Shown here in pieces: positions 53,480-64,000 of a stretch of 64,000 bases of DNA (its first letter is position 1; each line of letters begins with the position of its first letter). Source of the stretch: Diphasiastrum complanatum (lineage: Eukaryota > Streptophyta > Lycopodiopsida > Lycopodiales > Lycopodiaceae). The stretch spans positions 29,278,649 to 29,342,648 of the forward strand of contig CM055100.1 in assembly GCA_029204225.1 (NCBI GenBank), given 5' to 3'. A program made the position numbers and the translations under genes. Below the pieces are notes generated by a model, which saw only the letters and a list, made by a program, of their open reading frames with translations, ran no database searches and was not told the DNA's origin.

Positions 53480-55400
53480 TGGCATTCCTTAAAAGGTCTT
53501 TTTTGGATTCAGAATTCCTCTAATGATGAGTGTACATCATAACCAACAAGGAATCCTTGTTCGACATATCATTCAGCTTATTCCGCTTTATATCTAGTAT
53601 ATGTGAATATGCTACACATCCGATATCCGAACATGGCTAGACTCGGCTTGTTCTTCCACCATACTTCACGTGGGGTGGTATTTGGAATGTCAGATCTGCC
53701 TATTCAATTTTGCAAGTAGTTGGCTGTGGCTACTGCTCTAGCCCATAAGATTTTTGATGCTTTGGAGTAAGCCATCATGGACCTTGTGGCTTCCATTAGT
53801 GTGCAGTTCCTTCTCTCGACCACACCGTTATGTTGCGGTGTGTGAGCTACGGTCTTCATGTGTAAGATTCTGTGCTTGTTGCAAAACTTGGCAAATCGAT
53901 TGGAGATATATTCTCCGCCTCTGCCGCTTCTTAGCTGCTTCACCTTCTTCTTGGTCCATTTCTCGGACTAGTTTACAAACTCTATAAACTTATCAAGTGT
54001 CTCTGATTTGTTTTGAATGAAGTATATGACAAGAAACTTGGAAAAGTCGTCAATAAATGTGATGTAGTACTTTGAACCTCCAAGTGAGACTACGTTGAAA
54101 GGTCGTCATATGTCAGAATGTATCATTTCCAAGAGCTTTGTTGTCTTGAATGAGTCTCTTGTGAAGGGTGTTCTTGACATCTTGCCTTTGTTACATGCTT
54201 CACATGACATCAGACTGTTTGCATCTTTGATGCTTGCGCTAGTAAATACTTCGTTCTAACTAGCCTTGTATAGAGCCACCGTATTTGTATGACATAACCT
54301 TCTGTGCCATAAGATATAAGTGGACTCGTGAATCTGTTGTGCTTGTTCAGTTGGAACTCATATCTTCAAATGGTACAAGTTGCCTTGCGCTTTCCATGTG
54401 ATGATGTGAGTGTTGTTTGCTTCGGTCACTTCACACGAGTCATCTTCAAAGGTAACGCTCATACCTACATCAACCAACTTCGCGACAGACAATAGATTCT
54501 TTTGAATGTTGGGACATATAGAATATCATCAAGCTTCCTATCTCTGTCGTTGGCATACAGCCATAGTCGGCCCGTTGTACTTACTTGGTGCCTTGATCCA
54601 TCTCCCAGAATAATGTATCTGGAGGAATTAGTCTGACATTAGTCAGCTTGGTGGTCACTAAATGTGATGTAGCGCCAGAGTCAAGAATGACTTCTTGTAC
54701 ATCAACTTGAGATGTAGTGCACACTTCGGTGCATAGGTAAGCGGATGGATTGTTGGTTGCTCTCTCCTCACCCATCTTCAACGACTATGGCTCCTCTACA
54801 TACGACGAGCTGTTGGAGGGCTCCTTCCTGCTCTTTGTCTTTTTGCTTCTTGGGTTCTGAAAGCAGTCTACTGCTACATGACCCTTCTTATGACAATGTA
54901 CACATTGATTTTTTGTATTTAAACATGTATCAACGATATGACTGTCGTGTCTGCATCTAACGCAAAACTTCTTGTCACCACCTTGCGGTTTATGCTTGGT
55001 AGGTGATTTTGATCTTCTTTCTTTGTCTACATCTTTTGGCTGATTGTGGTCGGATCTTCGAGACGACTCCTCTTAGCATTAGGCTTCTTCTTGCGCTGAT
55101 CCTTGTTGCTATACAGAGCTTGATCAGACTCTTGTCTGTTATCATAGTGCTCTCTAGCTTCTAGTTCCTTTGTAATCTCAGCTATTGCCTTTTCAAAAGT
55201 CATATCAGGATCCTCAGCTAAAAGAGTGCGTGTCATCTGGAATGATCTTGGTAGGGCGCGTAGAAGATACATCAGTTGCTTCTCCTGTGAGATTGCATGC
55301 TTCATGCCAGCATTGTGCAAAGAAAGAAATAGGTTCTTCATCTTCCCGATGAATGTTGTGAGATCGAACCTTTGCTATTGATGAGATATCGAGTATGATG
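53480..55400 (-). pseudogene. Copia relic: gag, protease, integrase in pieces
   Basis: Gag (55341-55027) reads QLMYLLRALPRSFQMTRTLL and FEKAIAEITKELEAREHYD. A zinc knuckle CVHCHKKGHVAVDC is near 54870-54910. The protease motif VILDSGATSHLV is at 54660-54700. Integrase is at 53943-53704: RSGRGGEYISNRFAKFC and TPQHNGVVERRNCTLMEATR. Further pieces reach 53480, where the sequence ends after the integrase core. RT and RNase H are absent. Several frameshifts and stops. RSGRGGEY replaces the usual RSDNGGEY, so the second catalytic Asp is changed. Confidence 0.8.
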
Positions 55401-55726
55401 TTGTCTTCGATGGAAGAGAAGATAACAACTACTACCTTATCGTTTTTCTCGTTTCATTCGCGATGCTCCTTTCCAATATTTACTGACTTTTTTTTGGTCC
55501 CGTCCATCCAGGTCCAAAGTGCTTCTCCTCTTAGGATAAGCGAAGTCTTCACCTTCTAGGCTAGGTAGTTTGAACCATCTGCCTAAAGTACTGTGCAAAT
55601 ATTTGATTGAATCTTGTTTATAGATGCCATTGTTGTATACAACTTTTCAGCTTGAATTAGTCTCCTTTATTTTAAATGACCTTGGTCTGATAAAACCTTT
55701 AGTGCTCTGATACTCTGATCGAACAG

Positions 55727-55738
55727 GCTCTGATACCA
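55727..55738 (-). promoter_or_regulatory. Primer-binding site of the Copia relic
   Basis: gctctgatacca on the + strand, on the 5' side of the gag piece. The LTR should begin just to the right, near 55741-55743, but its far end was not identified. Confidence 0.75.
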
Positions 55739-55739
55739 C

Positions 55740-56920
55740 TATTGGAATCTGCATAGGGGTATGAAATGCTTTGACTGAATCCACTGTTGAGATGTCAGAT
55801 AATGCACTCTATCATGGATTCCTATGATTAAGCTAGATAGAGTCAAACTCACAACCAAAGCTATTGCTTCTAACTGAGGTCTATAATCTTCCAAGCCTTT
55901 AGATGGACACTGCCTATCTAGTACTATTTTTCATACATTGATTGAAGCGAGCCTATGTGCGGAAAACATAATAATAGCTGAATGTGTAATGACGATGAAC
56001 AAGCATAAAACATTTAAGACTATATACAAGGGGCAAGATGTGCAAATAGCATCTGTATTCTCAAATGATCTTTGTGAGCATTGCTTGGCATACCGCACAA
56101 CAACGCGGTGACGCAAGAGAAACTCTGTCTCTTACAAATTTTAATTCATCAACTGGTCTCGCTTACTATGTAGAACAACTGATCAGATAGATCTTGATTT
56201 TACTAACAAAGCATGCAGTTTACTTGACAAAGGATAAGAAACGAATGCAAACTCAAAACATTTCTATGCGTGATCAACCTTGAAAGATTCACAAAATAGT
56301 TTCTTGTAAAAGCTCGTTGCTTTCGTGTTGAAGCTCGAAAGATTTGTGAACAAAATCTTGTCGCGAAAAATTCCGTTTCTTGTTCAAACCTCAAATGTCA
56401 TGAAATTGTCACAAAATCTTGTGGATTGTTCTTTAAGCAAACCTGTTGCAAAACTATCGCGAATAATTCGCGAACACTGCTATCCAATTCTACTTGATTG
56501 ACAGTGAAAATTGATGAAAATGGTGAAAAGAACTGATGTGTGCTCTTTTTTGGCATATCCCATGAGTTGAGTACTCTCAAACTCTCTGATTGACTAAAAC
56601 TCTTCTAAAATAAATCAAATTGATTTAGAAACATGAGCAACACCTTCTACTCTTCAATACCTATCTAACAAGCTATAGAACATCAAATTTGGATGAAATC
56701 TAGAGAAGTAGCACTCAATTAATAAGGGCTGATTTCACACGTGTGAGCTCTCTGTCCGTACAGGGCTCTGCTGGAGCAGATCAAGCTCATTTTGATCCAC
56801 TTATGATCCACAGATAGCTTGTCTCTCTGCGAGTTTGAACCCCTCTCCCAAATCCGAGTTCCTACAAGCAAAAGCACTGAAGATCTGATGTATACACTCT
56901 CACCTCTTCAAAGTATGAAA
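55740..56920. other. Probable LTR and leader remnants, no gene
   Basis: Lies between two Copia primer-binding sites (55727 and 56924). It probably includes the LTR of the relic on the left and the leader of the element on the right. Boundaries not resolved. Confidence 0.35.
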
Positions 56921-56931
56921 CTCTGATACCA

Positions 56932-57648
56932 TGTGAAGTTTTTAGCACGTGTGAAATTCACAACACACCCTACAGGATCTTACTGAGGTATTGTGATTGC
57001 ACAAGGTTGGTCAGAGAACAGTATACTTGAAAAAATCTATGGCAAGAGCACAATGACATACATTCTAACTTCTCACTATGAGAATTGAATGTCAGAAATA
57101 ATTCTAAGTGCTCAGTATGGGAAAAATAGCCTACTCTCGTGTAGAGAGAGAAAATCAATGAAAGAGAACTCGGGTAGAGAGAGAATGAGTCCAAATTACC
57201 AAAATCTCATTATTCACAATATGGCAAAACATGCCAAGCTTTCCCTACATGAGAGAGACTCGAATTCCTTCAGTGGAGTTGCATGGAAAGTCCACTTAAC
57301 TGAACTAATTCACCTATCAGAGATCCACATGTGTAACTGCATGCATGGATTGCATATACTACATGTCAACTCATAAAATTGCCTAGACATGTGTAGATCA
57401 CAGAAACCATTTTGCATGTTGCATGCACTCATTGCATGTGGCTTGCATGCATATAGTATGAGATTGCATGCTATCAAAACTTTTGCATGTCATCAAAATT
57501 GAATCTACCTAACTCAAATCCGACCTATACTAGAAGGTTATGTGCTCAATTCACATACCTTTTATGTATAACATGATTTACAATGGAAATAACCATGGAC
57601 ATGGCCCCAAACTCGAGATAGTAAGATAATGTTTTAATAATCTTCACA
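56932..57648 (-). repeat. Copia 5' LTR, 717 bp
   Basis: Preceded by ctctgatacca (56921-56931), a slightly altered primer-binding site complement. Begins TGTGAAG and ends CTTCACA, a short inverted terminal repeat. Several gcatgcat/ttgcatg words occur around 57335-57500. No partner LTR or coding body was recognised to the left. Confidence 0.6.
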
Positions 57649-57649
57649 A

Positions 57650-59085
57650 TTCAAGCCCAAAAAGGCCAATTATACAACAAGAATCAACATTGACAACATC
57701 TACACCTTGTCCTCAATTGGTAAGAGGAAAGTATTCAGGTTCAAGCATACCATGAATACTTAGATCTACAAAGCAGTCAAGCAAGCACGTTGTGTCCACA
57801 TTACGAATTGGGAGAATCTATGACATTGGGACCATTGCGCCGATCTACGAGGATCGCTATCAACCAGCTTTATCTTCAAATCCTCTCATGGATTGTCCCG
57901 ACTACCCATTTGTCGATGAAGAAGGTTATCAGGAATGGGCACCAGACTCATATGGATATTATTGAAAATCTGACAAGTCCATGTTCTTGCTAATCACCAT
58001 CATCCAATAAAGCCTTAGGTTTTACGTAAGCGATCTCTATCCATGCTTTTTTTGAAGCATCCATGTCCAACAATGCTTTTCCATGGCAAACACAGACAAG
58101 TGCCGAGGGACCAGCACTACTTAAGGCCGAGGCCCTGTTGTGGGTATTTTCTGTGCATAAATAAATGAGTCCAACATGTCGATGATACTGTCTATTGGGG
58201 GCTTAGTGGGTCTCGCCACTAAAAGTATTGTTGGCCAAGCCTTACCCACTGGGACCCACCATAGTACAATGTATAATTACAATAATAAGTGTGAAACTGG
58301 CTTCATGCGTGTGATTTGAATAAGTTAAAAGACCCAATGTCTAAGTTATAAGGTGGAGTCAAAGTCAAATGGTGGTAGGTGGAGTGTGCTTCTTTGTGCA
58401 CCACTAGATCTTTGTGTTTCTTATATTGTAAGATATCAATATTGTAAGATATTGATTATATGTGTGATGCATTACTATAAATTATTCACATTTTAGATAA
58501 TTTCCAATGAATATATTATTAGCACTACAAAAGTGAATTTTGAACTAAGATAAATCTTTATGAAATAAAAGATTAGCACTAAAACTTTTTGCTTTGTCTT
58601 TTTCATCTATGTTAAAAGACCATGCTTTCCACTTTTGAAAATGAAAGTAGTCTCATGTAGAAGGACACTTTTAGTGTACTTATGAATTGCTACTCAAATC
58701 ACATGCATGCACTAGAAAGTGTATCAATATAAAATTATGATATATTTGGTATTACTAATTGCACTTTCAAAGATACATGTGCATTCAATATACGTCAGCT
58801 TAGTGGAACATTTTTTTTAAAATAAAAATTATACTGGTATTTTGTGACTCTATTAGTGTGTATGTTGGCATGTTTCTAAGAAAAGTTGGTATTATTCAAA
58901 TTAGACATCTATGATGGTCATTCCATTATGATCCCAAAATTTTGGATGATGATGAATTTTGGTCATAAAGTCCACAAATTTTTTTCCTTATGGTGGTACA
59001 TGATGCTAAATTATCTTGACGATTTGTACATGGCATAGTTCTATTCTCCTAAGAAATCTATCAAAGCTAGTCACAAAAAAATTAT
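57650..59085. other. AT-rich, no supported gene
   Basis: A short LRRSTRIAINQ-like stretch at 57830-57870 recalls the linker between integrase and RT in Copia, but nothing beside it supports that. Confidence 0.3.
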
Positions 59086-59090
59086 AGATG

Positions 59091-59268
59091 TGCAATAATT
59101 ACATATTTTGTAATGGATGGTCAATTCATGTAGATGATTTATCATTGAGGCCATTCTATAAAGATGTGTACAAAAAACACTATGTTTGTGTCAATAATTA
59201 CATATTTTGTAGTGGATGGTCAATTCATCTAGATGATTTATCTTTGAGGCCATTCCATAAAGAAGTGC
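59091..59268. repeat. Tandem duplication, about 97-bp period
   Basis: aataattacatattttgtaa...ggatggtcaattcatgtaga...ttatcattgaggccattcta is repeated after about 97 bp with few changes (unit 1 from about 59095, unit 2 from about 59192). Confidence 0.85.
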
Positions 59269-59289
59269 AAATTATCATATTATATATAT

Positions 59290-60500
59290 ATGCATAATTG
59301 CACTCATGCTAGACAAGGCACAATCCAAACTTTAATGTCATCCAATAGATTAATTTATGTATATTAAAAACTCCTAGTAAGTGAATTCTCATATTTGTAT
59401 ATGTTATGAGTTTAGGTTCCATCTTCTTGTAAATTCATTTGCAAGTGCTAAAGATGTGAATATCTTATTTGTGTTTGGAAGGATCCATTGCTTTTCTCAA
59501 TTAAGATTTGTATGGCTGCAATTTGGAATGGTGGTAGTATTATGCCAAATTAATGAATCAAAGTAAATAATGATATGTTTGATAATCTTCTAGTACAAAT
59601 ATGATTCTATGTGATGTGCTCTACTAATGATGATATCAGAATATTTTCAAAGATCAAAATAAGATATATGTCAATGAAAGACATTCCTCTGTGACTACAA
59701 ATTTTTTTAACAATTGGGTCTTAAATTATTGGTTGTGTAGTAATTCTCAATAGAACATTATTCATACATGCCAAAAAGTTGTTTTGATGTCATATACATA
59801 CATACATACATATTGTTGTCCGATTCTGGGTATGACATGGAATATACTAGAATATGGCAAGAGGCTTCTACAATAAGCCCAAACACTACACAACAGAAGT
59901 AGAGAGTCAGAAGTATTAGAAATAGGCGACCAGTTGGCATCCTACGCGTGTGAGTCCAACATTGGCCCTTAGGCTAATAAGTGCCATGGAGCACAATTAT
60001 TTGAGTAAGTATTTTAAGCTTAGCTTTTGTAAAGTTTTTAAGTTGGGAAACACACCTTGACCTCAATAAACACAAAGTGATCTTGATGGTCAAGATGGTG
60101 ATCCCGATGGAACTTCAATAGCCAATCAGAGTGAAGGGGGCTCACCTCTCAAATCTATAAGAGAGAGCCATTTCCTTTGTATTGGCTTTCCTTTTACTCT
60201 TCCTAATAAAACACACAACCATATGTCTTCACTTTGAACTTTACATCCAAGTAATTTGGTTCTGCATAGTGGAAGTAAAAAATAATGTGAAAGTAAAATT
60301 CAAAAAGATCAAAGACTTGCTCACCACCTAGCCATGAACATATAGTGATCTATTATATCCAATGCTCTCTCTCAAATCGAACAAAGCACTATGAAAAAGG
60401 GATCGCAGTGGTCTGCTGCACAAACTGATTGCCAGGGGTTATTTAAAGCTAGTAGTCTGATCACCCCAAATCTCACCAAAATTGTTTCATAGCCACTCTT
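59290..60500. other. No gene seen
   Basis: AT-rich. A catacata run is at 59790-59810. The stretch 59940-60240 may be LTR remnant of the Copia RT relic that follows, but no ends were found. Confidence 0.35.
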
Positions 60501-60504
60501 AGGA

Positions 60505-61200
60505 TTAGGGCACTATATGGATTGAATCAATCACCAAACGCATGGTTTCAAAAAATTAGTGCTTTCTTTATGAATAATAGTTTTATACCAAAGCTTCTTT
60601 GATTCAAATGTGTATTATAAGTGTAAGAATTGCCAAGTGAAGATCCACCTAGATCCTGTTGCATGCACCAAAAGGACACTTGTGGAGCCAAACCACCTAA
60701 CCAACAAGAAACAGATAGTCAAATCCCTAACTGCTTCACCCCGAGCCATGGTGATTGAATGCAAGAGAGGAGAGGATCTTGGCTCTTGGAAACAAAACAA
60801 TTGAATGAGGGGAGTGAGTTTCTACAAGATATATTGGCCCCAAAAGCTTAGGAATATTCCTTATAGAACCCCTATTCCAAACCAAAAGCATTTGATCTCC
60901 TTTTCTTGCACCAAAGGCAGTCAATCACCATGCAAAAGTTTTCTAGGTCCAATTAGAGCGCCTGGGCTCTCACAAGGTTATTGATTACATTTTTGGCCTA
61001 GTCCGGAATGACGTGGAGTAACTAATAATATCGTACATTGGAGTATTGAATATCCAAGTCTAGGATTATGCCGAATCCTATATACAGGATGTTAATGTAA
61101 CAATAAGGCTTTAAAAATTGCCTTTATCATTGTTATATTGTATGTTGATGATGTGAAATTTAAAGATCTAACGATGATCCTAAACTTGGATCTAGGCCAA
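60505..61200 (+). pseudogene. Copia RT fragment interrupted by about 500 bp
   Basis: 60505-60613 encodes IRALYGLNQSPNAWFQKISA and FFMNNSFIPKLL, the mid part of Copia RT. 61118-61200 encodes IVILYVDDVKFKDL, the YVDD catalytic motif that should lie about 60 residues further on. The intervening 60614-61110 is foreign. Both pieces have stops nearby; there is no other Copia domain. Confidence 0.65.
60736..60924 (-). pseudogene. Possible Gypsy integrase tail fragment inside the insertion
   Basis: The minus strand reads ARKGDQMLLVWNRGSIRNIP and KLLGPIYLVETHSP, similar in order to the GDKVL...KL-GPY-V--- pattern of Gypsy integrase C-termini. Short and isolated, so tentative. Confidence 0.35.
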
Positions 61201-61308
61201 TAGCAATTGCATAGCAAATCACTTGTAAAATTGTTAGACAATCTCTACACAATCTGACTAGTTTGATCAAGATCACTTTACCAAAATGAAATAAAATGAA
61301 AAGCTATT

Positions 61309-61321
61309 CACACAAGAACAC
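61309..61321. repeat. CACTA-like terminus, tentative
   Basis: CACACAAGAACAC lies 24 bp outside the first palindrome unit of array 2, in the same relation as CACAACTAGAAAA to array 1. Similarity to a CACTA end is weak. Confidence 0.25.
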
Positions 61322-61332
61322 ATGTAACAAAT

Positions 61333-61831
61333 ATCCATGCAAATATCCACGCACAATACAAAAGAGGACGCGCGGACAAAAACAATTTCACGTGGATATA
61401 GTCGTGGATATACGCGTGGATACGTGGCGTGGATAATCCACACGTGGATGTTCCACGCAAATGTCATTTCCGGCAGCAGATCGGTCAGATGTCGTGAAAT
61501 TCAAAATGCGTGGATTATCCACGCCAAGTCCGACTACTGGCAGCCAGGCAAACCTCTAATACTCGAAGCCGGATATAGGAATTCTAATTTTGCGTGGATT
61601 ATCCATGCCATAGTTAAATTTAAATAAAAAAAGGCTCGGCTTCATGTGGATACGGCGTGGATATTGCATGGATAAATATCCACGCATGGATTATCCATGC
61701 AAAATTTGCTTTATCCACGCGAAATCCAGAGATTTGAGGCCGTGGATACCGCGTGGATAAAAATTTTTTTATATCCATGCGGATAGGTTTCTGGATTTTG
61801 CGTGGATTATCCACGCGTGGATAATCCATGC
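61333..61831. repeat. Palindrome array 2: GCGTGGATTATCCACGC and variants
   Basis: Full or near-full 17-mers lie at 61427-61443 (near match), 61442-61458 (cgtggatgttccacgc), 61508-61524, 61592-61608 (GCGTGGATTATCCATGC), 61684-61700 (GCATGGATTATCCATGC), 61800-61816 and 61815-61831 (overlapping by two bases). Several half units (ATCCACGC, CGTGGATA) lie between. Spacer sequence differs from array 1. Confidence 0.92.
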
Positions 61832-61899
61832 AAATTTTTTTGACCAAAAAAAAATCATTTGGCGCGAACCAAAATGTGGTTCGCTCCTAAACTAGAGAT

Positions 61900-62880
61900 G
61901 ACTTTCTTTTTTGTGTTGTGTGAGAGAGAAGAAAAGAGAGTATAGATGGGAGTGAGAACGATATGAGGATGAATGTGAGTGAGAAGATTGATAGTGTTTA
62001 GGACTTTTAGTTCATTGACGGATATTAATAGTATGTGTTTTGTGATCATAAGATTTAAGATCTTTTTTGTTTGTGATGTAGGTTTGGATATGAAAAATGA
62101 AAAATAAGCTTTCATTGCAAAGGATTCGAAGATCAAGTGCATGCAAAAGGAAAAGCAAAGATTGCAAAACAATGGAGATACAATAGTAAAGGTAAATTCA
62201 CATTTATTTTGATTCATTTGATATTTAGTTGATAACTTAATGTGTTATCTATTGATGCATTATATTGTGAATTCCATTACTTTCCATTGTGCTTTCCATT
62301 ACTTTCTATTGTGCATTCTAGCATGCAAATCATGTGCCAAAATAAATACATTGCATTGAATCATCAATGGATACATTTGCATTGCATAGATGTGCATTAA
62401 ATAGACTATACATTGCATTGAATACATCAATAGATACATTTGCAATCAATAGATGTGCATTCAATAGACTATACATTTGCATTCATGAATTAAAAAATAT
62501 ATGCATTCAATATTTTTGTAAGAATGATGTGATGCCAAAACATTATATTGATTGATTTAAAAAAAAGTACATTGGTAAGAGACTAAATTCTCTCTTCCTA
62601 CATTGCCTTCTACAAGGCCTTACATTTGATTTAAAAACCTCTACTCATCATCACTACCTCCCTCCTTGCCTCCTTCATCTTGTAGGTGTACATTGGTGTC
62701 CACATCTAAACTACCCTTCGCTCTCATTCACGTACTCTTCCACGTTCTCTTCCACATTTTCCACATTTTCTTCCACATCACGAACACTTAAAGTTGTAGA
62801 GCCTCTCTACAAAATAGAATCAAAGATTTAATTAAATTGAGATTAAACTTACTTGTAAACCACAAAGTAAACAATCACAA
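61900..62880. other. AT-rich, with a short tandem repeat; no gene
   Basis: 62365-62480 holds two imperfect copies of a block containing gatacatttgcat, agatgtgcat and aatagactatacattgcatt. The rest is AT-rich and unassigned. Confidence 0.45.
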
Positions 62881-62891
62881 AACAATAAAGG

Positions 62892-63827
62892 TTAAGAGTT
62901 TACGATTGGAAACAATCCATGGGGTTCCATAAAAGCCTTAAGGCCGGCATATCCATGATCGTAACCTTGCTTGTACCAAAATCACTAAGCTACATTCAAC
63001 AAAAAAACATAGTTTAGCAATACAACATAGTTTAGCAATAAAAAACATTAACAATCTCACTACAAAAAAAGAATCATACCAAAAACTATTGCACTTACAA
63101 ATTGGGCCTCTAGATTGCCCCTTCCTCCCGATCCTAAGTGACTTTGGCCATGTTTTAAAAGCTTCTTGGCGGCGGCCCTCCATTGTTGTTCATACTTTTG
63201 GGGATTGTTTTGCAACAATTCCCCTTTCACCTTCCTCCAATCCCTTTTGGAGCACCATCTAGGCTTCGTGGGAGCTTGAGGTTTGTGCATAAGTGAGCCT
63301 AGAGAGAGGCATTCCTCATCATAATCTATGCAACAAAGGTTGGGATTCCTCACGGCTCTTCTCATCAATTGCCTTTTGTTTCAAATCCAAAGGCACATTG
63401 TATTCAAGGCCCAAGTCCTACTAAAAGCATTCGATTGAGGGAATTCAGAATATAAAGTCTCTATTATTTTATTTTTGTCTTCAAGCGATTGGGAGGACCA
63501 ATCGATCATGTAATCTTTACCAAAATATAAAGCAACTAAATCACACAAACGGGCATGAACTACATTGCCATGCGTATTTTTTATAACTCCACCACGTGAA
63601 TTAAGATCATAATACACACTACACGATTCTTGGGAAGGGGCATCTTCGGAAGCTCTTCTCTCGGATGATTCACCTAAAGAAGATAACACAAGATTTTTGA
63701 TTCTATCTCTTTGTTGAGGAGATAGATTCTCAAACCACTCTTGATTATATTCTTCGGGCTCCTCACGAGCTCTTCTCCTAGATGGTCTCCCACTTGACCT
63801 TCCACTTGACCTACCACTTGAAGACAT
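62892..63827 (-). pseudogene. Uncharacterised plant protein with intron, possibly transposon-encoded
   Basis: Starts at ATG 63827 with a repeated SSGR/SGRPSRRRAR basic N-terminus. It then reads PEEYNQEWFENLSPQQRDRI, VYYDLNSRGGVIKNTHGN and SNAFSRTWALNTMCLWI. A TGA at 63381-63383 interrupts the frame, which continues as MRRAVRNPNLCCIDYDEECL, KPRWCSKRDWRKVKGELLQN and QQWRAAAKKLLKHGQSHLGS. A clear donor follows EAQF (GTAAGT on the minus strand, near 63100). A possible second exon runs from 62989 to a stop at 62892-62894. Its most protein-like frame (FWYKQGYDHGYAGLKAFMEP) is not the one that splicing in phase 0 would give. Length, basic regions and a nearby palindrome array suggest a CACTA accessory protein (Transposase_24-like), unproven. 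Confidence 0.5.
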
Positions 63828-64000
63828 TGTATCAAAGAAAAACTTTAAAAGTTAGAAAGTAGTGGAGAATGGGAGTGAAAGAGTATTGAAGACTTTTAGA
63901 TTAGAAGAGTAAGCAATGACAAGAAAGCAATAGATTAATAGTAAGCAAGAACAAACAAAATCAATAGAGAAAGCAATAGCAAGAGCAAGATCACTAGCAA

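Noticed and set aside
61337-61847. ORFs reading AWIIHAW or MDNPRVDYP
   Set aside because: Translations of the palindrome array (both strands and both arrays give similar peptides because the motif is self-complementary).

Overview
The window is nuclear DNA from a land plant with a large, repeat-rich genome. The signs are nested LTR retrotransposons primed by initiator-Met tRNA (gctctgatacca, the PBS complement, seen on the + strand), GA and GT microsatellites, GT-AG introns, and one ordinary plant gene, an AZG-type adenine/guanine permease at 21883-23649. The species cannot be fixed from the sequence; a fern or other seed-free plant is my guess only. The permease is the only intact host gene. 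Almost everything else is transposon, transposon relic or AT-rich sequence without a recognisable gene.

Layout. 1-2663: broken, opposed pieces of one Copia family, ending in an LTR (2027-2663). 2664-8187: unassigned sequence, a frame-broken gag-like relic (6505-7216) and the left LTR of an old Copia element ending at 8162. 8193-14350: a complete young minus-strand Copia element with 682-bp LTRs, one 1322-codon ORF and the exact duplication TGCCT. It sits inside the older Copia element, whose remains resume at 14356-15891. 15892-16690: more gag/protease of the first Copia family. 16700-20640: mostly unassigned, with a possible gag relic. 20640-23760: promoter, leader, coding region and 3' region of the permease gene. 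23760-30891: AT-rich, with a decayed multi-exon relic (about 26190-28330) and a GC-rich island with inverted ends (29359-29665).

30897-50549 is a two-level nest resolved by two exact target duplications. A minus-strand Copia element (LTRs 30897-31576 and 49895-50549, duplication ATACT) was split in its integrase region by a 14.9-kb minus-strand Ty3/Gypsy element (LTRs 33528-34641 and 47389-48472, duplication GATCT). The Gypsy element carries gag, protease and a nearly intact RT-RNase H-integrase ORF. Between pol and its 3' LTR lies a further 4.9 kb with a decayed third coding region that includes a coiled coil. A degenerate GTCGGTCGAGATCT-type tandem repeat occurs both in its 5' leader and just before this third region.

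50600-64000 holds two separate arrays of a palindromic 17-mer, GCGTGGATTATCCACGC and variants (50635-51002 and 61333-61831). Each begins about 23 bp inside a CACAA/CACAC-like end and lies on the 3' side of minus-strand exons that look transposon-derived (52352-52944 and 62892-63827). I read them, as a hypothesis, as subterminal repeats of CACTA-like DNA transposons. Between them are Copia relics (51725-52060, 53480-55738, 56932-57648, 60505-61200), a large imperfect hairpin (about 52895-53330) and unassigned AT-rich DNA.
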